Assembly: GCA_951813545.1 (NCBI GenBank)
Contig: OX638352.1
Coordinates: 310,001-374,000, forward strand
DNA: 64,000 nucleotides
Direction of reading: 5' to 3'
Source of the DNA: an uncultured Poribacteria bacterium
Lineage (GTDB): Bacteria > Poribacteria > WGA-4E > WGA-3G
The notes beneath the pieces were generated by a model, which did no database searches, was not told where the DNA came from, and saw only the letters and a list, made by a program, of their open reading frames with translations. Numbering within the stretch: position 1 is the stretch's first letter; the number at the start of each line of letters is the position of its first letter. Shown here in pieces: positions 40,727 to 49,177 of the stretch. The translations under genes were made by a program, and so were the position numbers.

Positions 40727-42847
40727 ATGTTTAATTGGAGAAACTTGTCATGGAAACACCTATTTGTGGTGCTGCTGATATTACATATCCTACCACTTTG
40801 GATTTTTGCCTATTTCCCTTCCCAAGACGGCGCGAGTCACGTTTACAACGGTTTAGTCCTGAAGGAATATGCGAAACACGAAAATTATAAGATGCGGGAT
40901 GCCTGGGAATTGAATATTACCATCTTTCCGAACTGGTTATCCCATATTTCACTCGCAGCACTCCTCTACATATTCCCACCCGTTATCGCCGAGAAGGTTT
41001 TTCTCACAATCGCAATAGGTATGGTCCCGATTGCCTTCCTCTATTTCCTCGGTGCCGTCCACGGAGGTCAAAATGGGAAATTTGTGTACGGTTGGCTCGG
41101 CTTCCCGTTTGCTCTTAACTATCTCCTATACATGGGTTTCTACAACTTCCAACTGAGCATCTCGTTTTTCTTCTTCAGTTTCGGATTCTGGTGGAAACAT
41201 AAAGATGACATCCAAGTAAAGCACCTAATTGGGCTTTACGTTTTGTTACTGCTGACTTATCTGTCGCACATTGCCTCTTATGGTCTCGTTGTGTTGGGTA
41301 TCTCTATAGCAGGTGGATGTTTGTCGGGGGCACCGGCGATAGCCACAGCGTGGCGAGCACGCGGTGAAGGATTCATCACACTGTGCCAAAAGTTCGTCGT
41401 TAGTCTCAAGCCTCTTTTTCGTTTCTTCCTCTATATGGTGCCGATGTATTTTGTGCTGATAGAGTACTACCTACAGAGTCTAAAACGACATCCACAAGGA
41501 AATCATCGCGGCATGGAGTGGATTTGGGATTACTTTTTGGGCATTAAATCAATCGTCTATTTCACCGATTGGCATGTTCCTGTCAACCGTTTCCTCCTCG
41601 CAGTGTTAGCAATGGCAATTGTTATCTCCATCGGCTACCGAATTTACCGAAAGGAGTGGGTGAAACAGACCGACGTTTTCTTGCTTATCGCTATTCTGTT
41701 TACCTACATGTTCATCAGGGCACCGTGGAGTTACGGACCGGGTGGCTGGATCAACGATAGGATCCATCTCTATATTCTGCTAATGTTGGGAGCATGGCTA
41801 ATTCCGAATATGGGTAAACTTCCTCGTTATGTTATCACAACTTATCTTATCCTGTTCAGTTTAGTTCACTGCGGCAGGACTGCCTACGACCACGGACGCA
41901 TCGCTCCAGAGATTGCCGAACTTGTATCGGGAACACACTTGATAGAGCCGCATACAAATTATAGGCACCGCAGCACAGGTTGGCACAAATCGGTCGCTCA
42001 GTTTGAACACTATGATTCGGGTTCAAAGAAATGGACCCGCAAGAATGAAGTTAAATACGTTACACCCTTTGTGCACTCAACAGCCTTTTACGGTGTCTAT
42101 GCCGATGACGTGGGACATCTCGAAAATTACGAAGCAGCCTATTACTACTTCCCAGTAAACCGCAAAAACGCGAACGCGTCTATAGACTATTTCATAGCGT
42201 GGTATCCACCGGATACAGAGGCATTTCGCACGGAAACCGCCAATTATGAAATTATTCACGAAACAGAACATCTCCAAATCTATAGAAAAAAGCGGGCACC
42301 GGGACCGATGCTCGATTTGTGGGATAAAACAGAAGCGGGGAATCTGATAATCCGCTTCGACATGCAACCCGATGGTAGTGCAACTGCTCCCGATCATCAC
42401 GCCATCGGCCCCAATACAGTATACGAGAGCGGTAAATTCGGTTGGGATACGCTCGCGCCCCATGAAGGCTATCGAGTCAACAGAAGGACGACAGAACCCG
42501 ACAGAAGAACGACAGAACTCGCGCAGGATGGTGTTTGGAGTAAGGAGGATGCTGCATTCAAAATCGACTTACCCAATGGAACCTATCGCGTAACTAATAT
42601 CTTTACTGAAAGAGAAGATGCAAGGCATACGCTCAATCTATTGGCCAACGAAACACAAATCCTTAAGAACTTTACAATATCAGACGATGATGAAGTGTTG
42701 CAACACACCTATACAGTAGAAGTCACGGAGGGTTACCTCACCCAAGTTATTTTTACACCTAAAGACCGGGTAAAGACTGACGCTGAATGGAACAAGAAAG
42801 ATCACTTCTGGATTTGGAACGGCTGCACGGTCGAACAAATCCCTTAA
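40727..42847 (+). CDS. Polytopic membrane protein with C-terminal carbohydrate-binding-like domain
   Basis: A 706-residue protein. Residues 1-390 have about ten hydrophobic segments arranged like a GT-C glycosyltransferase (LFVVLLILHILPLWIFAYF, then an acidic loop PSQDGASHVYN after the first helix, where GT-C enzymes carry catalytic Asp). Residues about 400-540 are soluble. From about 545 to the end, FDMQPDGSATAPDHHAIGPN, KFGWDTLAPHEGYRV and FKIDLPNGTYRVTNIF resemble galactose-binding-like domains found in esterases and agarases. SD GGAGGGAAAA. A combined polyprenyl-sugar transferase plus sugar-binding protein is a reasonable hypothesis; the exact reaction is unknown. Confidence 0.6.
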   Translation: MFNWRNLSWKHLFVVLLILHILPLWIFAYFPSQDGASHVYNGLVLKEYAKHENYKMRDAWELNITIFPNWLSHISLAALLYIFPPVIAEKVFLTIAIGMVPIAFLYFLGAVHGGQNGKFVYGWLGFPFALNYLLYMGFYNFQLSISFFFFSFGFWWKHKDDIQVKHLIGLYVLLLLTYLSHIASYGLVVLGISIAGGCLSGAPAIATAWRARGEGFITLCQKFVVSLKPLFRFFLYMVPMYFVLIEYYLQSLKRHPQGNHRGMEWIWDYFLGIKSIVYFTDWHVPVNRFLLAVLAMAIVISIGYRIYRKEWVKQTDVFLLIAILFTYMFIRAPWSYGPGGWINDRIHLYILLMLGAWLIPNMGKLPRYVITTYLILFSLVHCGRTAYDHGRIAPEIAELVSGTHLIEPHTNYRHRSTGWHKSVAQFEHYDSGSKKWTRKNEVKYVTPFVHSTAFYGVYADDVGHLENYEAAYYYFPVNRKNANASIDYFIAWYPPDTEAFRTETANYEIIHETEHLQIYRKKRAPGPMLDLWDKTEAGNLIIRFDMQPDGSATAPDHHAIGPNTVYESGKFGWDTLAPHEGYRVNRRTTEPDRRTTELAQDGVWSKEDAAFKIDLPNGTYRVTNIFTEREDARHTLNLLANETQILKNFTISDDDEVLQHTYTVEVTEGYLTQVIFTPKDRVKTDAEWNKKDHFWIWNGCTVEQIP

Positions 42848-42870
42848 ACTATTAAGGTTGCTCGGTTTTG

Positions 42871-42894
42871 CCCCTTCCCAGTAATGGGTTGGGG
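42871..42894. repeat. Palindromic repeat CCCCTTCCCAGTAATGGGTTGGGG
   Basis: Near-perfect palindrome (CCCC-TT-CCC ... GGG-TT-GGGG) 24 bp past the previous gene's stop. Related sequences occur at 54680-54704 (inverted, inside a leader repeat) and 61402-61443. The rest of the 231-bp gap holds a second, unrelated direct repeat (43001-43064). Confidence 0.6.
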
Positions 42895-43000
42895 TTCTCT
42901 ATTCAAAACCGATTCCTGATTAAGGGTGAGTTTTTTGAAGATAATTAACTCTATTCTTAACAAAACCTTACAATCAATAGACCTTCCATTTTTTGACAAC

Positions 43001-43064
43001 GAAAAATGAGCAAGGACAATCGTTAAAAAACCATTTTTCAACAAGAAAGAAAAATGAGCAAGGA
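43001..43064 (+). repeat. Direct repeat GAAAAATGAGCAAGGA before sat
   Basis: The 16-mer GAAAAATGAGCAAGGA occurs at 43001-43016 and again at 43049-43064, 48 bp apart, with similar flanks (CGTTAAAAAAC, CGTTACAAAAC). The second copy provides the AAGGAG Shine-Dalgarno of sat (ATG 43079); the first looks like a duplicated leader. Each contains a short ATG-initiated frame only. Confidence 0.65.
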
Positions 43065-43078
43065 GACGTTACAAAACA

Positions 43079-44272
43079 ATGATTAAACCACATGGAGCCG
43101 AAACCTTAACCCCGCTTTACGTTTCGGATGATGCACAACGTGCCGCACTTACCAAAGAGGCGGAGCAACTTCCGTCGGTACTTCTATCTTCAGGTGCCGC
43201 TGCATCAGCCGTTATGCTCGCGTCAGGGTACTTTACACCGCTCACAGGGTACATGAACATCTCTGAAGTGACGAGCGTTGCTGCAGATATGAAACTGCCA
43301 AACGGACTCTTCTGGCCCGTCCCCGTGATGAACATCGTTCCGTCGGAACAACTCACGGATGCAGTAAAGAACGCCGATAGAATTGCCCTACGCGATCCGA
43401 ACGTTGAAGGGAATCCACCGCTCGCTATTATGAAGGTTTCGGCAATTGAGACACTCTCAACAAAACAGAAGCAACTCCTCATCGAAAAGACATTCGGAAC
43501 CACCGACCCGGAACACCCCGGTGTCCCTGCTTTCGCAGATGTCGGAGACAACGTTCTCTCCGGTTCCATCGAAGTGCTGAACTATTCTTACTTCCGCGAG
43601 GATTTTCCGGATACATTTCGCACAGCCGTCGAGATTCGCGAGGACATTGCGGCGCGTGGATGGGATACAGTTGTCGCATTCCAGACGCGTAACCCGATGC
43701 ACCGCGCCCACGAAGAACTCTGTAAGATAGCGCAAAGAGAAGTCAACGCCGACGGCGTTCTAATTCACATGCTTCTCGGTAAGTTGAAGCCTGGGGACAT
43801 CCCCGCTGGTGTCCGTGATGCCTCTATCCGTGCGATGGTGCAGCACTACTTTCCCGAAAACACCGTCTCAATCACAGGTTACGGATTTGATATGCTCTAC
43901 GCAGGACCGCGGGAGGCACTGCTCCACGCTGTTTTCCGTCAGAACTGTGGCGCGTCCCACTTCATCGTCGGACGGGATCATGCTGGTGCAGGTGACTATT
44001 ACGGTGCCTTCGAGGCACAAGAGATTTTCGATACAATTCCTGAAGACGCGTTAGAAATAGGCATTTTCCGTGGCGATTTCACGGTCTGGTGCAAAAAGTG
44101 CAACGAGATCGTCATGATGCGCGACTGTCCGCACGACGGTGACGACTATTTCAACGTCTCTGGCACAAAACAGCGCGAGATTCTCGCTGCAGGCGAACCC
44201 CTTCCACCTGAAATCGCACGCCCCGAAGTCGCTGAGATTTTGATGGAGTATTACCAAACCGAGGCAAACTAG
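43079..44272 (+). CDS. sat: Sulfate adenylyltransferase (ATP sulfurylase)
   Basis: A 397-residue monomer-type ATP sulfurylase that makes APS from sulfate and ATP. The N-terminal PUA-like domain includes GYFTPLTGYMN. The catalytic domain holds QTRNPMHRAHE (202-212), with the HxxH-like motif and Arg, and GRDHAGAGDYYG (298-309). No C-terminal APS kinase domain. Family length and motif order are complete. Likely assimilatory given cysteine synthase in the window; no apr or dsr genes are visible that would indicate dissimilation. Followed at 9 bp by an alcohol dehydrogenase gene. Confidence 0.96.
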   Translation: MIKPHGAETLTPLYVSDDAQRAALTKEAEQLPSVLLSSGAAASAVMLASGYFTPLTGYMNISEVTSVAADMKLPNGLFWPVPVMNIVPSEQLTDAVKNADRIALRDPNVEGNPPLAIMKVSAIETLSTKQKQLLIEKTFGTTDPEHPGVPAFADVGDNVLSGSIEVLNYSYFREDFPDTFRTAVEIREDIAARGWDTVVAFQTRNPMHRAHEELCKIAQREVNADGVLIHMLLGKLKPGDIPAGVRDASIRAMVQHYFPENTVSITGYGFDMLYAGPREALLHAVFRQNCGASHFIVGRDHAGAGDYYGAFEAQEIFDTIPEDALEIGIFRGDFTVWCKKCNEIVMMRDCPHDGDDYFNVSGTKQREILAAGEPLPPEIARPEVAEILMEYYQTEAN

Positions 44273-44281
44273 TATAGCACA

Positions 44282-45505
44282 GTGGAAGCCATCCAATACA
44301 CCAAAAGCATCCCACGTTATCTCGCGATGCGCTACCTTGGGAAACGGTGGCGAAGTCTCTACACGTCGCCGGTCTCTTGTGTGCATCTCGTTGATATGCC
44401 GGAGCCACAACTACCAACGCCTGAATGGGTCAAAATCAAGCCCAGACTCAGCGGTATTTGTGGATCTGATTTGGCGACGATTACTGCGAAAGGGAGTCCC
44501 TATTTCTCGCCGTTCACGTCAACTCCTTTTGTGTTAGGACATGAAATCGTCGGTGAAATTGCGGAGATCGGTGATGCTGTGGATGGCTTTCCCGTTGGCG
44601 CACGCGTGGTGATTGAACCCGCGCTTTCATGTCCGGTGAGAGGGATTTCACCACCTTGTTATCAATGCCAAAACTCACGCTTCGCGAACTGCGAGAATAT
44701 CACGAAAGGCGATATTTCTGAAGGCATCCAGACGGGTTATTGTCGCGATACGGGTGGCGGGTGGAGCCAATACGTTCTCGCACACCACTCACAACTCCAT
44801 CTCGTTCCTGACAACATTTCGGACGAAGCCGCTGTGCTACTCGAACCCTTCGCCTGTGCGCTACACGGCGTTCTGAAATTTCCGCCCAATAGGACAGCAA
44901 CTATCTGTATAATTGGTGGTGGGACCATCGGACTGCTCACCGTCGCTGCACTTCGGATACTCGGTCATCGGAACCGAATCATTATCTTTGCCAAATACCC
45001 GCATCAACAGCACTTGGCGCGTGAACTCGGTGCGGATGACGTGCTATTACCGAACAGCGATCGATATGCAGCGTTCTCTGAATTAACAGGTGCAGCATCA
45101 CATCAACCGGAGTTAGGACAACAGGTATTAATCGGTGGTGTGGATGTTACCTTTGACTGCATCGGTTCCAGTGTCACAATAGACGACGCGCTCCGTTTCA
45201 CCCGCGCAGGTGGCGAAGTCATCTTAGTCGGTATGCCCGGAATACCCAAAAACGTTGACTGGACCTCAATCTGGTATAAGCAATTGCGTGTAACAGGTGC
45301 CTATACATACGGACTTGAAACGCATAACGACGAAGAGATCCATACCTTCACGCTCGGCATGCGCCTCCTTCAGAAGATGGAAACCCATTTGCGTCTACTG
45401 GTGAGTGCGCTCTTTCCACTGAAAGACTACAAACGTGCTATCCAGACTGCCTTGAATACTGGAAAAACCGCCACAGTGAAAACCGCATTTGACTTACGAG
45501 ATTGA
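44282..45505 (+). CDS. Zinc-dependent alcohol dehydrogenase (MDR family)
   Basis: A 407-residue medium-chain dehydrogenase. SGICGSDLATI contains the catalytic-zinc Cys, GHEIVGEIAEIGDAV the catalytic His/Glu. The structural-zinc loop is unusual (CPVRGISPPCYQCQNSRFANC, cysteines at its spaced ends) but has four Cys. GGGTIGLLTVAAL is the NAD-binding motif. It begins at GTG nine bases after sat, so it is likely co-transcribed. The N-terminus (about 1-45) is longer than usual (YTKSIPRYLAMRYLGKRW). Substrate unknown; sorbitol/threonine dehydrogenase-like. Confidence 0.92.
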   Translation: MEAIQYTKSIPRYLAMRYLGKRWRSLYTSPVSCVHLVDMPEPQLPTPEWVKIKPRLSGICGSDLATITAKGSPYFSPFTSTPFVLGHEIVGEIAEIGDAVDGFPVGARVVIEPALSCPVRGISPPCYQCQNSRFANCENITKGDISEGIQTGYCRDTGGGWSQYVLAHHSQLHLVPDNISDEAAVLLEPFACALHGVLKFPPNRTATICIIGGGTIGLLTVAALRILGHRNRIIIFAKYPHQQHLARELGADDVLLPNSDRYAAFSELTGAASHQPELGQQVLIGGVDVTFDCIGSSVTIDDALRFTRAGGEVILVGMPGIPKNVDWTSIWYKQLRVTGAYTYGLETHNDEEIHTFTLGMRLLQKMETHLRLLVSALFPLKDYKRAIQTALNTGKTATVKTAFDLRD

Positions 45506-45619
45506 AAAATGTAGCGTGAAAATTCAGACTTATAGTATTTTAAAAACGATTTAACTTGCAAACGCGAATCTTTATATGTTTTAATTGGGGAAACAAATAT
45601 ACACGGGAGATAAGTACTT

Positions 45620-47653
45620 ATGCGCTTTATTGGTTGCAAATTAAACTTAATGCCCTATATTGAAAGGCTTGTCACAGAAACGCTCGGTATCAGAGAAGGT
45701 GTCTTCTGTGATATTTTTGCAGGCACCGCCACTGTAGGAGCACATTTCAAAAAACGGGGCTTCCAGATAATATCCAACGATTTACTTGAACTCTCCGCTG
45801 CCTTTCAACACGCTTTGATTGCAAATAATACTGAACCGGAATTCGCTGGGATCATCAATGAGCTTGGCGATGTGGGAAACACGGATCTGTTTACCCCGCT
45901 TTCATCGTATAATAAGGTTGTGGCATGGTTAAATTGCCTACCTAGAAAAAAAGGTTTTATTTTCAACGCGTATTGTCCATCAGGAAACAACGAATGTGGC
46001 AGACAATACTTATCTGATGTAAATGGACAAAAGATTGATGCCGTACGCCAACAAATTGAAACATGGCGCGAGTCTGGAGACATCACCGAAAATGAATTTT
46101 ATCTGCTGCTACTCCCATTATTAGAGGCAACATCAAAAGTATCAAACATCTCTGGAACCTACGCTGCCTATCTAAAAAACTGGGACCCCCGTACCTACAA
46201 ACCCTTAACACTAGTCCCTGTAGATATTATTCAGTCACAGTTAACACATAATGTTCACCAAAAAACCGCGAATGATCTAATCGACGAAATCCAGTGCGAT
46301 GTGTTGTACATCGATCCGCCTTATAACACGCGTCAATACATCACCAATTACCACCTACTAGAGACAATTGCTCGTTATGATAATCCATCAATTCATGGTA
46401 AAACCGGACTGCGTGACTATGAAGAATCTGAGAAATCGGCGTATTGTTCAAAAACAACGTGTCTTTCAGCATTGACTGACCTTGTTGAAAAAGCAGATGC
46501 AAAATATATTGTATTCAGCTACAGTAATGAGGGTATTCTTTCAACCGATGAAATCCTTTCGGTCCTATCCAGTCGTGGTGAGGCAAGTCTGAGTTCTGCT
46601 ATCGATTATCAACGCTACAAAAGTCATTCCAAAGGCAGTAATGGAGATAAATGCGTACAGGAATTATTATTCCACGTGAAAATTGCGACTGCCCCCAAAC
46701 GCGTTGAATTACCACCGGAAGCAGAAACCTCCGCAATGAAACCGAAAAGGACTCAAGATCCAAGGAATAAACTCAACGATTTGTCTGGAAGCGAATGGAT
46801 CTATTTCCTAAAATCAGTTGAATTAGAGGGAGAAAAACATAATTTAGGATCGCTAAATGATTTGACTGAAATGGAATGGGCTCTTGCACATGCCCCAGTT
46901 TGGGATACACATTACCCAACGCGAGGTAAAGAAGCACACGCCCATCATATTAGGAAGCTGCATCCTTCGCCTAAACCACCCCAATTGATGAAACAACTTA
47001 TCGAATTCTTTACTAAGAAGGGCGGCAGGGTCCTAGATCCATTTGTCGGTGTTGGTGGTACACTTTTAGCATGTTCCATGACAGAAAGGAAGGGAATTGG
47101 TATAGATCTCTCATCTGAATACCTTGAACTCTACCACAAAGCATCTGCCGAACTAGGACTTGTTCCCCAAACTACTTTGGCGGGCGATTCCAGAAATTTA
47201 CAAGAAATTTTAAAAAACTCGGAACCCTTTGATCTCATTTTAACCGATCCACCGTATGCAGACATGCTATCACGAAAACAAAGCGGTGACAAAAAAAAGA
47301 AAACGGGAGATGACAGTCCAACACCTTTTACCGATCAGTTAAATGATTTAGGGAATATGCCTATAGCGCAATTTTATGAATCCCTCAAGGAGGTCATAGG
47401 TGGGGCAGTGCAACATCTCAAACCGAAAGGATATGTTATTATTTTCTGCAAAGACCTCCAACCGACCAAAGAACACCATAATATGATCCACGTTGATGTT
47501 GTTAATGCTCTTGCCGATATAAAAAATCTGCAATTTCGAGGTTATAAAATCTGGTACGATAAATCTCAAAAACTCTATCCGTTTGGCTATCCATATGCCT
47601 ATGTCTCCAATCAATTTCACCAATTTATCTTGATATTCCGTAAGGAGAAATGA
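45620..47653 (+). CDS. Fused bifunctional adenine-N6 DNA methyltransferase (two DPPY domains)
   Basis: A 677-residue protein with two methyltransferase halves. The first (1-360) is a D12-class enzyme: FIGCKLNLMPYIERLV, SAM motif FCDIFAGTATVGAHF (about 29-43), catalytic DPPY (232-235) followed by NTRQYITNYHLLETIA. The second (about 420-677) has KLHPSPKPPQL, SAM motif RVLDPFVGVGGTLL and DPPY (543-546). Two adenine-methylating active sites in one chain, as in M.FokI, suit an asymmetric recognition site where each strand needs its own enzyme. SD GGGAGA. The restriction endonuclease candidate lies convergent, 47 bp beyond the stop. Confidence 0.9.
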   Translation: MRFIGCKLNLMPYIERLVTETLGIREGVFCDIFAGTATVGAHFKKRGFQIISNDLLELSAAFQHALIANNTEPEFAGIINELGDVGNTDLFTPLSSYNKVVAWLNCLPRKKGFIFNAYCPSGNNECGRQYLSDVNGQKIDAVRQQIETWRESGDITENEFYLLLLPLLEATSKVSNISGTYAAYLKNWDPRTYKPLTLVPVDIIQSQLTHNVHQKTANDLIDEIQCDVLYIDPPYNTRQYITNYHLLETIARYDNPSIHGKTGLRDYEESEKSAYCSKTTCLSALTDLVEKADAKYIVFSYSNEGILSTDEILSVLSSRGEASLSSAIDYQRYKSHSKGSNGDKCVQELLFHVKIATAPKRVELPPEAETSAMKPKRTQDPRNKLNDLSGSEWIYFLKSVELEGEKHNLGSLNDLTEMEWALAHAPVWDTHYPTRGKEAHAHHIRKLHPSPKPPQLMKQLIEFFTKKGGRVLDPFVGVGGTLLACSMTERKGIGIDLSSEYLELYHKASAELGLVPQTTLAGDSRNLQEILKNSEPFDLILTDPPYADMLSRKQSGDKKKKTGDDSPTPFTDQLNDLGNMPIAQFYESLKEVIGGAVQHLKPKGYVIIFCKDLQPTKEHHNMIHVDVVNALADIKNLQFRGYKIWYDKSQKLYPFGYPYAYVSNQFHQFILIFRKEK

Positions 47654-47699
47654 AATTTAGAGTCAATGCTACAGAAAACTCCGTTAGGATTTGCCTGTC

Positions 47700-49097
47700 T
47701 TAACTGTCTGTATTTAAAAGCTCTTTGATAGCTTCAACAAATATCTGAGGCGGCCTCTGTCCCAAAATAAGATCTCCACGCTTATTCAATAAAAAACCTA
47801 TTTCGGGTTCAGTGATTTCCGTTTGTTGACTTCCATAAACCACTACCGTCCGAATGACTTTACACCAACTGTAGTGCTGCTGAATGTGCCTTCTTTCAAT
47901 AGCATCGTATTTTTCTAACTGTTTAATGCCCGCCTTCCGATTCCCAAATTTTTTACCCTCAATATTGATAATTTCACTCCGTTGATCATCAAATAAAATC
48001 AAATCAGGACGATGAAGGCGCATTGATTTGTTTCCTGCTTTGTATGCATCTCTGTCTTCGTACTTTTCAAGCACCATATATTCAGTTTTTCGGTCTTCTA
48101 TTTTTTGGAAGTATCCTTGTTCACCTCCTGCATGATTGTCAAAAATAGCATCGGCTTGTGTAAATTCCTCAACAACTAAGTGGATAAATATAGTAACGAG
48201 TTTCTCCGATTCCACTTCATACTTCCAGTAAGTTGAAGGCAGGCTAGTGCTTGGCACAGTGAGCCCCTCCAATCGGATACCAACTTGGTTAGCAATTTGA
48301 ATAAATTTATTATCTCTACCAATATTGTTCTGTTTCAACCCATGTTGAGTGATGACAATTTCCCCTTCCCATCCCAAGTTTCTAAGACCTTGACTTATCA
48401 AAGACAAGGCCCCAATATTCGGGTCATGTGAGAGTCGTCCATCTTTTATCAATCGCCCTGAAATACGAATTTGATTATCATCTTTTTCAATTAGGATAGG
48501 CACATTGCCCTTCGGTGGGCGCCTCATGCTATTCTTGCCCTCAATCACTTCTTCAAGGGTCCCAAAAGGTTTAAAGAGATTTGGATCAAGTTGTTTTCCT
48601 AGTACTTCAACATCTAGATTCATCAACAGTCTTGTCCCAAAAATAGACGTGGACGTTGGGTTGATTTTTTGTCCAACCTTTAGGTTATAAAGCATAATTT
48701 TCTTAGTGCGTGGATAATAAAAGTGAATAAAAACAAACTTTGAACATCTCTGATAAACGCCCGTGTTTCGTGATTCAGCATCATCAGTTTTTGTTTCTTC
48801 AATTGCATAAATTGGTTGATCGGAATTTGAAGGCACTTCATCCTGATAAAAAACTAAGAAATCAACGAAACTAGAAGGGCCTTTAATAACCTTCATGAAA
48901 ATTTCACTCACACCTCTGCAAGATACTCCCTTAACGCGGTAGCAAAACGTAAAACGATCATTCTCAAGAATCGGTAAGATTTGCAGATGCTCGATAAATG
49001 GTTCCTCTAGGTTCCGATCCTCAGCAAACTTCTTGATGATTGTACCAACAACTTCTTTCTTCGGCCGTTCCTCAGTTAAAATCCACAGGTTCTTCAT
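47700..49097 (-). CDS. Probable type II restriction endonuclease with two PD-(D/E)xK-like motifs
   Basis: A 465-residue protein convergent with the dual methyltransferase, hence the likely cognate nuclease. Near the C-terminus RPDLILFDD then IEGKK gives PD(364-365)...E380-G-K382, the classic PD-(D/E)xK core. An N-terminal segment FVDFLVFYQ (77-85) followed by IEETKTDD (99-106) resembles a second such core. The middle has FGTRLLMNLDVEVLGKQ. No methylase or ATPase domain. Asymmetric (type IIS-like) cutting is inferred from the two methylase domains. AT-rich, with SD AGGTGGAT. Sequence specificity unknown. Confidence 0.7.
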   Translation of the reverse strand: MKNLWILTEERPKKEVVGTIIKKFAEDRNLEEPFIEHLQILPILENDRFTFCYRVKGVSCRGVSEIFMKVIKGPSSFVDFLVFYQDEVPSNSDQPIYAIEETKTDDAESRNTGVYQRCSKFVFIHFYYPRTKKIMLYNLKVGQKINPTSTSIFGTRLLMNLDVEVLGKQLDPNLFKPFGTLEEVIEGKNSMRRPPKGNVPILIEKDDNQIRISGRLIKDGRLSHDPNIGALSLISQGLRNLGWEGEIVITQHGLKQNNIGRDNKFIQIANQVGIRLEGLTVPSTSLPSTYWKYEVESEKLVTIFIHLVVEEFTQADAIFDNHAGGEQGYFQKIEDRKTEYMVLEKYEDRDAYKAGNKSMRLHRPDLILFDDQRSEIINIEGKKFGNRKAGIKQLEKYDAIERRHIQQHYSWCKVIRTVVVYGSQQTEITEPEIGFLLNKRGDLILGQRPPQIFVEAIKELLNTDS

Positions 49098-49177
49098 AGA
49101 TCCACCTACTCAAAATCTTGATTTGTAATTTTCTATCGACTGTGATAAAATAACGAAACAAGTCATCAATTAGTTTC

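Noticed and set aside
43001..43064. Small ORF or riboswitch before sat
   Set aside because: ATG-initiated frames are a few codons long and no SAM or cysteine riboswitch core could be recognised; only the direct repeat is evident.
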